From positions 434,001-498,000 of the forward strand of contig CM074133.1 of assembly GCA_037178625.1 (NCBI GenBank): DNA of 64,000 bases, given 5' to 3'. The position numbers and the translations under genes are program-made. Below, in pieces: positions 21,906 to 33,218 of the stretch. The stretch comes from Skeletonema tropicum. Its lineage: Eukaryota; Bacillariophyta; Thalassiosirophyceae; Thalassiosirales; Thalassiosiraceae. Every line of letters starts with the position of its first letter. The stretch's first letter is position 1. Under the pieces are notes generated by a model. The model did no database searches and had not been told where the DNA came from. It saw only the letters and a program-made list of their open reading frames with translations.

Positions 21906-22420
21906 ATGACATCGAAAAACTATACAACGGAAGAGCTCTTCGCTGTGCCTGAGCTCGATCATTTGGGGACTTGCCCAGTATGTTTACAGTCATATGGATT
22001 TGACCCTGACGAGGATGGTGATAACAAAGAATTCTTTGCAACCTTGCCATGTTGCTCGACACCTCTTTGTAGAACTTGTTGTTACAGCCATGGAATCACT
22101 TGTGCGAAGGAGGGGAGGCCAGCAAGTTGCCCCTTCTGCAGGGAACCCTACAATAATAAAAAATCTAGGATGAGTGTGAGTGAATACAAAGAGGCCCTTA
22201 CGCGAGAAGATCGACAAACGACAAGGGCGAGATAAACATGCACTGAGGGAGCTTGCAAATCTATATCTCAACGACGACCAACAAACAGCGTTCGTCTATC
22301 ACAAAAAGGCAGCGCAGCTAGGAAACGTTGGCTCAATGTATGACGTAAGTGTAATGTTGAGGTTCGGATGGGGAGCAACAAAGGACAAACTTGCATCAAA
22401 ACAATACAGTTTGAGGATGA
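21906..22420 (+). pseudogene. RING-finger plus Sel1-repeat protein, frameshifted and truncated
   Basis: Starts at ATG 21906. A RING-like zinc domain follows (CPVC ... LPCCSTPLCRTCC ... CPFCREPY, residues about 22-80). After a one-base frameshift near 22207 comes a Sel1-type segment (HALRELANLYLND, then TAFVYHKKAAQLGN and GWG). RING plus Sel1 proteins form a large family in diatoms, of unknown specific function but probably ubiquitin ligase-like scaffolds. Only about one and a half Sel1 units remain before the sequence passes into Helitron-like coding DNA near 22400. Either the Helitron captured this 5' fragment or it landed in the gene. Confidence 0.65.
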
Positions 22421-23360
22421 TTTCGCAGCAATGTGTTCCTCGGCGAAACGCTACAACTTGTTCGTGAACGACTTCTTCATGAAACGGGCCAAGATATTCT
22501 TTGATACCGTCGCGAAGAATGCTATGGGCATCAAACACTACTGGGCACGAGTCGAATTTGCCCCGGGCTAGAGGACAAATTCATCTGCATCTCCTCGGTA
22601 TAGGGAGGAACAAGTCATACCTCTACGATTTCTATCGTGCGGGTACTGAGGAGGAAAAGGCGAAAGTAATGGAAAAATATGCAACGTCTGTGCTTGACAT
22701 GACATCCGATGTCGAAGTAGATGAGACACACAAAACAGACACATCGCCTGATTCAGTGTCTCCCTTGGAAGAGCCGGTTTTGTGAAAGCATAAGCTACCA
22801 AGAAGATGCAAGGATGCTCTGTCAGGAATGCATGGGTCATAAGTGCGACAATTACTGTCTGGGTGACAATTTGCAATCAACGCGTAGACAGTGCCGTTTC
22901 GAATATGGCAAGGAGACCGAATACGGAAAAGCTGACACAGAAGGACGGGAGCTGCTAGATACGTCTGTAATTGCCGTCGATCGCAGGGGAATTGAGCACT
23001 TTCGACTGAAGAGAACGAAATCCAGAAAAGTGGTCCAGCACAGCAAGTCGCTATTGTCGGGATGGAAGGGGAAATTGCGATGTTCAACTGTTGATTTACA
23101 GGTCTCATCCAGACGAGCCGGACATCACAGAAATCGAGAGCGTGTGCCAGTACGTGGTAGCATATGCAAGCAAGAAGAATCACACTACTAAGGAGGAGAA
23201 AGAAGCCATCCAGAACATCATAGAGAGGTGAGTGTCTTTCCAAATATTTTTTTCGCCCCGGTGAAATTTTTTCATGAGATAATTTATTCGTTTGTTTTCT
23301 GTTCAGCTCCAGCTCCGATGACATCAGCGGTGTGGACACATTGGTAAAGATGTCTCTTAA

Positions 23361-24244
23361 CAGCTTTCCGGGTAAATGGTTTTGGCGCCATTAATCTTCC
23401 TAGCCCCTTTTACCATCGCACTTAGTATTATCTAGCAAAAAATCACCCTCTCCCTACCCGACCATGGCGGCCGATCTGCTTCCTACCATGCTCTCCTGTG
23501 GACAGTAATGACCTATTTTAATCGATCCAACGCCTCAGACCAATAACATTGTTAGTTGCGAGTTGATTGTTGTTGCTGGGTTCATGAATTCATTGTTTAT
23601 ATCATGCTATTATCTACCACACACTTGGTTGATATTTTTCGTCGCCCGACGCATCCGCCTCACTTCCTACAGCCACTTCTATGCCAATAAAACGCTATTA
23701 CGAACCGATCGGACTACACATATCTCTTCTAATAATATATGCGCGAGGTATGGTGCCTTGGTTCGGTCGGAGATTCAGTTTAATCGTCCCATATCTATCT
23801 TATGTGTGGGGCCGACGATGCGGTGATGGGGAAAAGTACCGCCTACATAGGGGGTGTTCCGACGGTGATATTGTCCATTTCATGCAACGCTACACACACC
23901 ATTCGTTTTGGTATGTCATGAGCTTTCGTTGGATATGCGGTATGCTGCATGTAATGGGTTGTAAGCAACATAGTAACACCAGAACTGCCATGGTCGGCGG
24001 CCGGCGGCAATTTTTTTGATGATTTTTGACACCAAAAATGTTGACCCACTGCCTTTCCTGCATTGCAGCCGCCGAAAAAGTCGAGCTTCGTTATCGGTGG
24101 ACTACACCGATGGAAAGAGCTGCTTCTTGGCTTTTCATAACTACACTGAACGTCTTCTAAACTTGAGTTTAAGCTATTTTACATAAAGTCTACGAAGCTA
24201 AGTATGAAATTGTGCCCATATGTGGGCGCATACCCGGAAAGCTG
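23361..24244. mobile_element. piggyBac-like MITE inserted in the Helitron gene
   Basis: Terminal inverted repeats CAGCTTTCCGGGTA (23361-23374) and TACCCGGAAAGCTG (24231-24244) are perfect. TTAA lies directly outside at 23357-23360 and 24245-24248. Removing the 884-bp element and one TTAA joins ...LVKMSLN to WRMTSKRLISIQEA in one frame, and the second half is typical Helitron sequence. TTAA duplication is characteristic of piggyBac-type (also Kolobok) elements. I see no transposase inside. Confidence 0.85.
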
Positions 24245-24248
24245 TTAA

Positions 24249-26208
24249 CTGGCGGATGACTAGCAAAAGATTGATCAGCATCCAAGAGGCAGTTCATGAG
24301 ATTGATCGTTTGAGCCTGATAATCTGCTCTGACGAGATCAGTTACGTGCCACTCGCAAGCTGCATGAAATTGCGCAAATCCACTGAACGCAAGCCAAACG
24401 ACTTGGTGAACAGCTATGCTAACAGGGATATTAAATACGAGCATTACTCGCTTGATCGATACTTCTACTTCTACGAGGTCTTCGTAAAGGAGTCCTTCAT
24501 GAAAGACGAGGACAGTGGGAGGGAGAAGGACCGAATCTTAATTGCAAACGGCCTGAATTGTCGTCCATGCCATCCCATTGACTTCAACTACGCAAGGGGA
24601 ATGCTAATAATGCACAAACCTTGGAGCTCTCGCAAACCTCTCGACACCCGTGACAAGCTGGCAACCATCAACACTTTCAAGATGATGCTAGAGGAAAAGA
24701 AAGTGCCAGTCAACGTATGGACACAGTACATGCGAGCTGTTAAGTACGCACAAGAAAAACGAATCGAATTGATTGCAAAACAGGGGGTGCTAGACGCAGA
24801 TGTTGAATTGGACGAGTTGGACCATTACGACGCTGAGCAGTATTTGCAATGGAAGAATTCTACCTTTTTCGATGATGGGAGAAATGGTGAAGATACACTG
24901 AAAGGCGAGAAGGTTGACAGGGGTATTGATCACGACTGGAGCATATCATCGTTTGCAGGGGCACGTGATGTCATGGTTGACGGAGATATGTACACACAAC
25001 AGCTTCGAGATGACTGCAATCAATTGGAAATCACAAACGCGAACAACCTAGCCATACCGCTTATGGCGGACGGTAGCAAGTATTCGGTTGATATTCTCTC
25101 AGACGAACAGAAGATAATCGTTTTGGCTGTAATTGATACAGTGGTGAAGTTCTTAACGAATGATGACGAATACGAACCATTGCGAGCAACAGTAGTGGGG
25201 TGTGGCGGATGTGGCAAATCACTGATAATCAACACAATAATAACCATCATACGCGAGCTCACCAACTGCAACAGCTCCGTCAAGGTGGCAGCTCCATCGG
25301 GCAGCGCTGCCTACAACGTCGGTGGATGTACCCTTCATCGTCTTCTCGATATCAATGTAAATGTACCTTGGTATTCACTGAGCGAAATCAAAAGAAGCAA
25401 GCTGATCGAGAAGTTGTCCGAGCTGTTGGTGTTCATGATAGACGAACGCAGCATGCTGAACTCCCAGGTTGTCTTTGGTGCGGAGGAGCACGCAAGGGAG
25501 TGCGTATACAACGGCCACAACGCAAGGGAGAGGTGGGGCGGCATCCCTGCAGTTCTCTTCTTCGGTGATGACTATCAGCTACCCCCACCTGATAGACTTG
25601 GCGGAGTTATTAACGGCTTTACCAAGTACTATTGCAACAAGTCACCGAAAGTCACTTCGTACAGGAGCAAGAATGCACAGATCTGTGATTACGAGGGCGT
25701 AAAAACACTTACGGAAATGATGACCCAGAAAGTTTTCATGCTTACAAAGAACTTCAGGGCGTCGAAGCCCGAGGATGATGAGTTGATGAGCCGATTGCGT
25801 GTAGGCGAACCAACAGAGGAGGATGCAATTAGGTTGATGGATCTTCATTTGGATAACTACTCCAATGACTTTGTCGAAGAACTCGAGCAGGATCCACGAT
25901 GCTTGTGGGCGTTTGCGAAGAGGGATGACATGAAAAAGAAAAATATCGAAATGCTCGTTAAAACACACAAGAGCAACAACTCACCTGTTGCAAGGCTGTC
26001 TTGTGTTTTTGACAGCTCACACCCTGGATCTTCCGCTTATACCAGTCACTTCTTCCATAAGAACATAATCTACAACCTGGACATCTGTGTTGGAGCACAG
26101 GTATGCCTTGAGACAGCCAACATCGAACCTAATGCCGGACTCTTTGTTGGAGCAATCGGGAGGGTTGTGGAGATAGTGTACGACAAGTCTGTGGGGCCGA
26201 ACTGGTGA
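24249..26208 (+). other. Longest intact PIF1-helicase segment of the Helitron-like gene
   Basis: This stretch of about 650 codons is uninterrupted and holds helicase motifs from Walker A through the FRASKPEDDELMSRLRVG region. The upstream linker has ADVELDELDHYDAEQYLQW. It stops at a TGA after VGPNW, where a one-base shift restores the frame (GERRDHLPRYVVVDIPSF). The length of the open stretch indicates recent inactivation. Confidence 0.75.
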
Positions 26209-27028
26209 AAGAAGGGATCACCTCCCCAGGTATGTAGTAGTTGACATACCCTCGTTCAGACCACCCGAGGGTGTTCCGGTCTGGGACAAGAACCATCCAA
26301 CGGTAAGTGCAATTTCAAACGAGTATATTGTGTTCAACATCCACTGCCCAAAAATAGATTGTCTCACCACAGAGTATTCTTCCCTCAATCATACTTATCG
26401 GCACTGTCATTGGGGCACAGCATGTCCCTATAACCCCATTTGCACTCAGATGCGATAGGGGCTGTTGCACTGCCACTTTCATGCCAATGAAACTGGCACA
26501 TGCGATCACAATCCATCGCTGCCAGGGGTTAGAAGCTGGTTTCAAGAAAGGCGATCGATGGACACGAATGGTCATGGACCCATCCGACATCATGTGGGAG
26601 ATCAAGAACTGCTGCGGCACGCTATATGTTGCGACTAGCAGGGGGAAGACTCTTGGTAGCAGGGGTGGTGAGTGCGGCAATCACCCAAAGGACAGCGCAA
26701 TACACTGGACTGGGACAGGCATTTCAGAAGATAGGATAAAATACTGCGCCAGGAAGAAGAATGGCGATTTATGTGAAGCAGTGATCAAACGGCAGAGGTG
26801 GGTAGAACACCTTCACAAGAGAGAGCCGAGCATACAGCACAAACATACAACGCAGAAATGGTAGACAAAATCCTCAACACAACATACAAGACTGCCATGG
26901 ACGATAATCTCATTCCAGATAGGGATGAACTCATGAAAAGAATTGGCACCATGATCAAATTCCCTAACAGCACGTGGTCGGAGAAGAAGTCAGATTGGGA
27001 ACTACCCAAAAATTACTTCGATGGGTAA

Positions 27029-28190
27029 GACTATTGAGCTGTACCAGTATGAGTATGCAATGTTGGTTGATAAAATTTTACCGGGGGAAAATATTATTCT
27101 CTCTTGTAAATGACACCCGTTTCTTATAAGCAAGAAACCACTTGGCTAGAACGATGTCCATAATCAGAAAAAAATTGGTATCCTGTTTACAAGATTAGGA
27201 GGATACTGACTTCCTACCAAGCGGTATCCCATAGCCGCCAGTATGCTCTACTGTGGGAATTAAAAGCCCTACGTGTGGGACCAGAATTATTTCTCCCTAA
27301 ATCCTTAAATACTAATTCCTACGTGTTTCCCTGTAGAAATGGCTTGGGTCAATTTGGGTCAAATGACTTCAGGGTAAGGAGGGCACCTCCGTGGCCCGGC
27401 CAGATTTGCTACGCTACACCGACCTGGGGCCCCGAGGGCCAGATAACTCGGCTGTCTTCGTCCAAACCCACCGAAAGAGCCGCCCAAATTCATCTCAAAG
27501 GTTATACAAAGGAACAGGACCACTGGTTAGGTGCTTAACTGTTTGAAACAGGTCGTGATATCGATTGTTCACTATCTGGGCGGAAGTCGAGCGGCTCAAA
27601 ATGTCTATTTTTGATATGTGTTCGGAAGACAAACAGGTTGGAGCTGCTGATAAAAGCACAAAATGGCCAACCATACCATATAGGATGATATGATGGTCTC
27701 TATTGTTGATGTAATTATGTATAATGATGTGTAGGACGTCTATACTGTCAAATCCGCCATGGTGGAGCATGGTGGGTATGTTGGTATAAAAGAGTGGATG
27801 GTGTTTGGCGATATGTACTAATTCCTATCGTGTCGCTAACCAGATGGCGCCATATTTGACTCGACTCGCCTCAAAATCCAATCCCACGATGGCCAAAAGT
27901 GCTCCTATACGGAGGCTGATATCCACACAAGGCAAAGATATAACACCACCAAACTTTGGGGATTTCTATTGGGGGTATAGACGAAGGTATTTGATCAATA
28001 TTGGATGGAATATAATAAGTTTGAAATTCGAATATCTGGGGTGTGCCCCCCCCTAATCCAATCATCCACATCCATTTTGACCATATTCGTTGTACTCTCT
28101 CTAGACGAGAATAGATATCGTGCAAGGACGATACAATCATACATATCAAACTGTCGATCAATATGTTTCTCAATATGCTTTGCCGCAGTT
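27029..28190. other. Intergenic, no recognised gene
   Basis: Short ORFs only. It contains the third GGCCCCGAGGGCC copy at 27428-27440 and an oligo-C tract near 28049 followed by TAATCC. The 3' end of the Helitron should lie near the left part, but no clear hairpin-CTRR end was seen. Confidence 0.35.
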
Positions 28191-29000
28191 GCAGATTGAT
28201 CAAGCTGTGTTCGAAAAGATTTCCTCAGTTGCTGCTTGACACAATTGGGAATCCTGCACAATGAAATCCGATATGATGGATCTCCTCATTGAATGCAGAA
28301 CACGTCTCTTCACACTGACGGCGGTGTTCCATGGGATAGCCATTGAAATCATTTTTCGTATAACACCAGAGTGGTACCCCCTCTGACGAAGTTTCATCCA
28401 AGTAATTGAACGCAATGTAAATGTATTCATTCATCTGCGTCAATCACTGCAGTCCATGTCCGTTTCTCTCGTTTTAATTTATTGAGACATTTGTTGTAGA
28501 ATACCTTTTGCCGATAGACAAGTCGATCTTGTGCATATGCCGGCAATGTCTCATTGGTTATGCGAAAGTTCTTCTGTTCATGAGCCCTTGGTCCGTTTAG
28601 CCAGTAATCATCATCTGACCATACTGTTATATTCATTCCTATCGATTTGTATTGATCGAGTATACCTAGGACCAGTTTTGGAAGATGGATCAACGGCCAC
28701 AATCAGACGTCGTAGAGGGAGCATTTTATAATGATAGGCGAGCCACTCTGGTAGTATGATATTATTGTCTTTGATGAGAAGGCAAGCTGACCATGGCGCA
28801 AATGCAAATTGCGTCGTTTGTTGATTATTATTATTAGGCAATGTTATTGGTTCCACTGCTGCTCGCTGTGCCGGTTCTGGTGCCGGCGTTGGGTTGAAAT
28901 TATTGGTAATGATAATGATATTTCTCCACAAATCATCAGCCGAAGTGGATCCATCTTGGGCTATGAATTTGCTGAGCAGCACAGATAATTCAACACAAGG
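28190..29000 (-). pseudogene. GT92/DUF23-like glycosyltransferase fragment
   Basis: Minus-strand pieces in three frames together spell a diatom glycosyltransferase-like protein: LPEWLAYHYKMLPLRRLIVA and VDPSSKTGPR (28620-28800), then GMNITVWSDDDYWLNGPR and RTWTAVIDADE (28440-28640), then EYIYIAFNYLDE (28390-28435). The DADE motif resembles the metal-binding DxD region. A frameshift near 28660 and a four-base GAAT duplication near 28435 break it. Its 5' side abuts the MITE at 29001. Family placement rests on recollection of similar diatom proteins. Confidence 0.6.
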
Positions 29001-29416
29001 GGCTAAGTCTATGGTCACCCTAGCCAGGATGTCTCTTCTCAGCGAGTACTCAACCTCAGAAAATGGTCAACATAGTGTCGGAAAGCTGAGAGTGAGAGGA
29101 GTTCAAATCCGTAGAGATCTAAGCAAGGTTTTGAATCGTGGTGAAAACAAAAAATGATTCCAGCCTGAAGACCCAGGGAAATTGGAAAGAGGGACTATTT
29201 TGGGGGTTAACCCTTAGTTTTTTCTAGGGGTAGGGCTAACAAAATATTTTTATATTTTTCTTAGATCTTCACAGATTCAAATGCAGCTCACCGAGAGTAG
29301 CATTTTAACACCCTTACATGGCCCGTTAGTCCCGTAACGGCTGAGAACGGACAAATCGCCGTTTTCTGGCTAGGCTGACCATAAATAAATACACCTAGCC
29401 ATAGATAGACTTAGCC
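29001..29416. mobile_element. MITE of the 4-bp-TSD inverted-repeat family (member B)
   Basis: Begins GGCTAAGTCTATGGTCACCC, one mismatch from the member at 6630-7934. AAGG is duplicated at 28997-29000 and 29417-29420. The right terminal repeat is split by about 24 extra bases (29380-29407) between its GGCTAGGCTGACCATA and GACTTAGCC halves. At 416 bp it has no gene. It is inserted at the upstream edge of the glycosyltransferase pseudogene. Confidence 0.8.
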
Positions 29417-29420
29417 AAGG

Positions 29421-30427
29421 CTGATGGGCCAGCGAGCGCCAATATATAGATTAGGAAGTATAGCCCACTCTGCCTGCGTTGTTACGAAAGCAACAGCAAC
29501 ATAACCCGCACAAGCACAAGATCATCACCAAGACGATGGTGTACGGTCCGCCGAGAATTCCTTCATCATTTTTGCCTATCCAGCAGACAATAGCAATAGA
29601 TCTAGCTAGCACATGTGCGAGTGGGGATCACATTCATATCATGCATAGAGTAGAATGATAAGTAGTATTAGTAGCAGTGTCCTTTGTCCCTTGTGATGTG
29701 GGATGTGGCTGCTGTATCTATCAGCTATTGTATCACCTATCATCCCTGCCACCATCACCATCTGGCTCCGACTGCGACGCTGTTTGGTTCTGCCCTCGGC
29801 GTATGAAGACTCCAATTGTTGGTTCAATGATGTCTAGGTAGCGATAATGCAACATTTACCTAATTTCCTAAGTGATATGATATGGCTCCATCCACGGCAG
29901 ACACGGCGATGGTTAGCGTCTACGTATCACTGGTATTGTAAACAAGAAAAACATCTGTGTGGACGGCTTAGACGACCTTGAGGTCGACTGAGAGCTACTT
30001 GAGGCCACACCACAACCCCACACACACTACCGCGGCCAAAACCAACGGTCAAAAGTGATCATATTGGTCATGCTGATGATCCCAACGCAGGTTAGGCGGT
30101 CGGCGGCGTCTATGGCATCCATTAGCTGCACAGCGATAAGTGGGGTTTAAACCCGCGCTTAGATTCTAAATGCGGGTTAGAGCCCGCACCGGCACCACCA
30201 CTCCCAAAAGCAAAAGAAGAGCACATCAACTGAACGAGTATCAAATCCAAGCAGGCACCAACAATGCCGATTTTCACAGTCACCTCTCCAATTTTTGTAT
30301 CAAATCAACGTCAGCTTCCGAGATTAAAGTCTAAATCCAAAAATCTTACTCGTACTCGTACCTGATTGATGGCTGTACCGAACCATCAGTCACTGACCAA
30401 GTACCACCGAAAACAGACACAGAAGAT
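29421..30427. other. Intergenic, no recognised gene
   Basis: No supportable gene. A GCGGGTT/AACCCGC inverted pair near 30155-30180 could form a short stem. Confidence 0.35.
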
Positions 30428-31107
30428 TCACTTGGAAACTGGAGACAACAAAGGAAGACTGCTCGGCTCAGACGACTTTCTTGTGACTAATGATGTGAAT
30501 GGGAGGCTTCTCGGTCTCGGCTCAGACTCAGACGACTTACTTGGTACAAACGATGGTAGGCTGCTCGGCCCAGACGACTTACTTGGTAATTGGTACCAAT
30601 GATGGCAGGCTGCTTGACTCAGCAAACTTACTTGGAGCTGGTGCAGGTTGGACGCTTGCCTTGGACTTTTAGATGCTTTTGAAGTCGGCCTGACGCCGAC
30701 GATGGCGCAGAGGACTGGCTTGGAATTAACAAAGGTAGGCCGCCTAGGCTCAGAATCAGAAGATACGCCTGGAGACTGGAGCTAGGCCAGATGATGCGTT
30801 GCCAGCCTTAGATGCTTTGCCATTGACCGTCATTGTTGCAGCAACAGCAGAAGACTCGGTAGGATTTCCAGATGGATTATTCAAAGGAATCATTGTGAGG
30901 TCGAGGCCGAATGCAGGAATGAAGATTCTGACTCTGACAACTTGTCATTCGCATATTGATCACGATAGAGATGATATTGTGCAGTGCCATAGACTTAGAC
31001 TTAGAAGATTTCGACTTCGATGATTTCGACCGCGGCTCTTTGGCTTCGGCTTTGGAAGATTTTCGACTTTTTGAGGATTTGCCATTGATAGCAGTAGCTT
31101 GGTTCAC
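30428..31107 (-). pseudogene. Decayed Ser/Lys-rich and Pro/Ser-repeat (secreted-type) protein
   Basis: The minus strand from 31107 reads KSSKSRKSSKAEAKEPRS and KSSKSKSSKSKS. In another frame follow NNPSGNPTESSA and VNGKASKAGNASSG (30775-30905), then PSKSSGPSSLPSFVPSKSS (30430-30610). Ser/Lys-rich blocks followed by P-S-S-x-P repeats are common in diatom secreted and cell-wall-associated proteins. Frames change at least twice and stops intervene, so it looks like a pseudogene, unless unrecognised introns reconcile the frames. Confidence 0.45.
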
Positions 31108-32668
31108 CTTGATCGTTTGATTCTTACACTCTCTCCCAGGTGCTTATTCCTGTTCCAAAGGCAACTAACGCTAAAACACGTATCACGACAACAGCTCCAA
31201 CATACTTTTACTTTAATTTGCATTCCAGTTCCAGTTCCAGGGATGTGGATTTGCTGTTGCTGCTGCTACTACTACACTTGCATCATCTGAACCATAATCG
31301 CTTTGAAGGCCTGTCTTTTGGGATTTGCACTGGTAAAGAGCTTGGAGTTGGAGCTGATGTAACCAATGAAATTTTTTCACCAGGAACAACCTCAGCTCCT
31401 TCGTGTCTTCATCTTCACCCTTATTGTTGCTGGCGGGTGGGGGAGGGGCGGGGATCCAGATCCGGATCGGTCGTAAAAGCATTACTCATATATTCATATT
31501 ATTTGATTTGATAGACTTCTGCACGGATGACTGTGTACTAGATAACACAGTAGTAATAATTATATCGTACATAATTTGATAAAACGATGAGTACGCACAT
31601 ATATAAACATCGAGGTGATATAGAAGATAAGTGCGCAGCAACATTGACATTGAGAGGCACTTACCAATGCTCAGAATGAGCTAATGCTAATGCGAGATGG
31701 CCTTCCTCTATACAATTAAGGGTATTTTGCGCCGTGATCTCAAGCTCAAGCCGGACATGTTGGTTTTAGCGGGAATGGGGTGTGTTGAAATGTGTTTGAC
31801 ATTGGTAATAGTTGTGAAGCAGACTGATACCTCTCCTCCTCTGCTGGTAGCAGTAGCACAAGATCTCCGTCGTATGTGTGAATTTACGCGGAAGGAACTT
31901 ATATTTATATAATGGAGAGATGGAGACTACCAGAGTCTCTCTCTGGGTATAAATCCAAATCTCTCCAAACTCCAACAGGTGAACGAAAGCAAAAACTCAG
32001 CAATCTCATCACAAACACAAAACACTAGAGTAGCAGAACTCTCCAACTGCAAGAGAAATAGAGGAGATTATGCAGATGCTACGCCTACGCAAGCCAGCAA
32101 TTCAGTCTCATACTTGTCCAGAGAACAGGTCCACAGGTCCAAGTAGAAGCACAAAACAATGAAGAATGAAGAGATGCTATAATATAACCAGCTAAAAGCT
32201 ACAATACTAACCATTGAAATTAAGTCGTTAACAGAGATTTAACAGATAACCTCATCTTGGTCTTAATAACTGAACTTTACAATGCTGGTGGTGTGGTTGT
32301 GGTGTTTCATTCGGAGTAGAAGAAAGATTAAAAGATGGGATTATTACATGCATATTATTCCTGTACATAGTCAGTCAACTTTTCGTAAGGGTTTGTCTAT
32401 TCCATTCCATTGCATCATTTCTTATGCTGATGATAATGGCCCTAGTTAAGATACATAATTATTGGTTCCTACTTTAGCTCCCTCCGATCGCACCATCATA
32501 CAATATTGATAATTCCACTCTCAATCAATCATCTTCATTATAATCGTGTGTCCTCCCCTCACGATGGACGACGAAGCAACAACAATCACACCCTCTCTTC
32601 CCCCTCTTCAAACACTCTCCTCCTCTCCCCCCTCCTCCACCTTAATCTTCTTCCCCACCAAAACAATC
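31108..32668. other. Intergenic, no recognised gene
   Basis: A hydrophobic Leu-rich plus-strand frame near 31250 arises from a CTGCTGCTACTACTAC microsatellite and is not convincing. The remainder has no clear ORF or repeat. Confidence 0.4.
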
Positions 32669-33218
32669 CTATCCCATCCCTCCACACTCTCCCCCCTCTC
32701 CATTGCCTCTTTCTTCAATTTCTCCTGATGTTTCATCTTTTGTACAATCCGATTCCTCACCTGTAGCGGCTGAACCTACCTTCCCCGCCCCCTGTGGCTT
32801 CAATTCGGTCACATGTCGACTCTTCAACAAATATTCATCCAGCCCGCCCATCTTATCTATTGTTCGTAATGCCCCCGTGGTCACCTTGAACTTGATGGAT
32901 TCATCTAATATTTCGGAATAGAGGACCTTGTGTTGGACGTTTGGCGACCATTTGCGACGTGTCTTTTTGAGGGAGAAGGGAACGTTGTTGCCGAAGCGAA
33001 CGTCACGGCCGTCGTAGAGGCCGCGGGTGGAGCGGGAGGAGCGAGGGCGGATGGAGATTGTGGTGGTGGTGGTGTGTGAGTGTGAGGATGATGATAATTG
33101 GATGGTGGAGAGTGATGGAGTGGCGGCGAGGAGGGACGACGGTTGTGGTGGTGGGAGGAGTGTGGCTGCTGCTCTTTTTTGGCAGGCTGCCTGTGAAGGT
33201 GCTTAAGCGTTGCAGCAT
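32669..33218 (-). CDS. Mitochondrial-type ribosomal protein bL28
   Basis: The minus-strand frame contains the bL28 core: RGLYDGRDVRFGNNV, LKKTRRKWSPNVQHK, LYSEILDESIKFKVTTGALR and KMGGLDEYLL. bL28 is a large-subunit component; the basic, Ser/Thr-rich leader suggests mitochondrial targeting. The core frame is open from 33202 to the stop at 32669 but has no ATG. The only good start, MLQRLSTFTGSLPKK at 33218, lies in the neighbouring frame and joins the core frame by a one-base change at an A6 run near 33175. That means a sequencing slip, a real frameshift or an unseen intron. The acidic C-terminal tail (about 40 residues) is unusual. Confidence 0.75.

Larger units (their letters stand above)
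22400..27028 (+). pseudogene. Helitron-like Rep/helicase gene, decayed
   Basis: The N-terminal part has the replication-initiator features of Helitrons: NAMGIKHYWARVEFAPG, the HUH-type motif QIHLHLL near 22575, and a two-tyrosine segment QYVVAYASKK near 23130. A spliceable intron at 23228-23306 and another at 26303-26420 keep phase. The C-terminal part is a PIF1-type helicase: Walker A GCGGCGKS (about 25200), MIDERSM, FFGDDYQLPP, and the C-terminal AITIHRCQG and LYVATSRGKTLGS (26500-26660). Frameshifts near 22565, 22790, 23080, 26205 and 26810 disable it. A TTAA-flanked element is inserted at 23361. The terminal CTRR and hairpin were not located. Confidence 0.8.

Noticed and set aside
31140..31511. 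Plus-strand Leu-rich 123-residue frame as a signal-bearing protein
   Set aside because: The hydrophobic run is a CTG/CTA microsatellite translation, and the opposite strand carries similar open frames.
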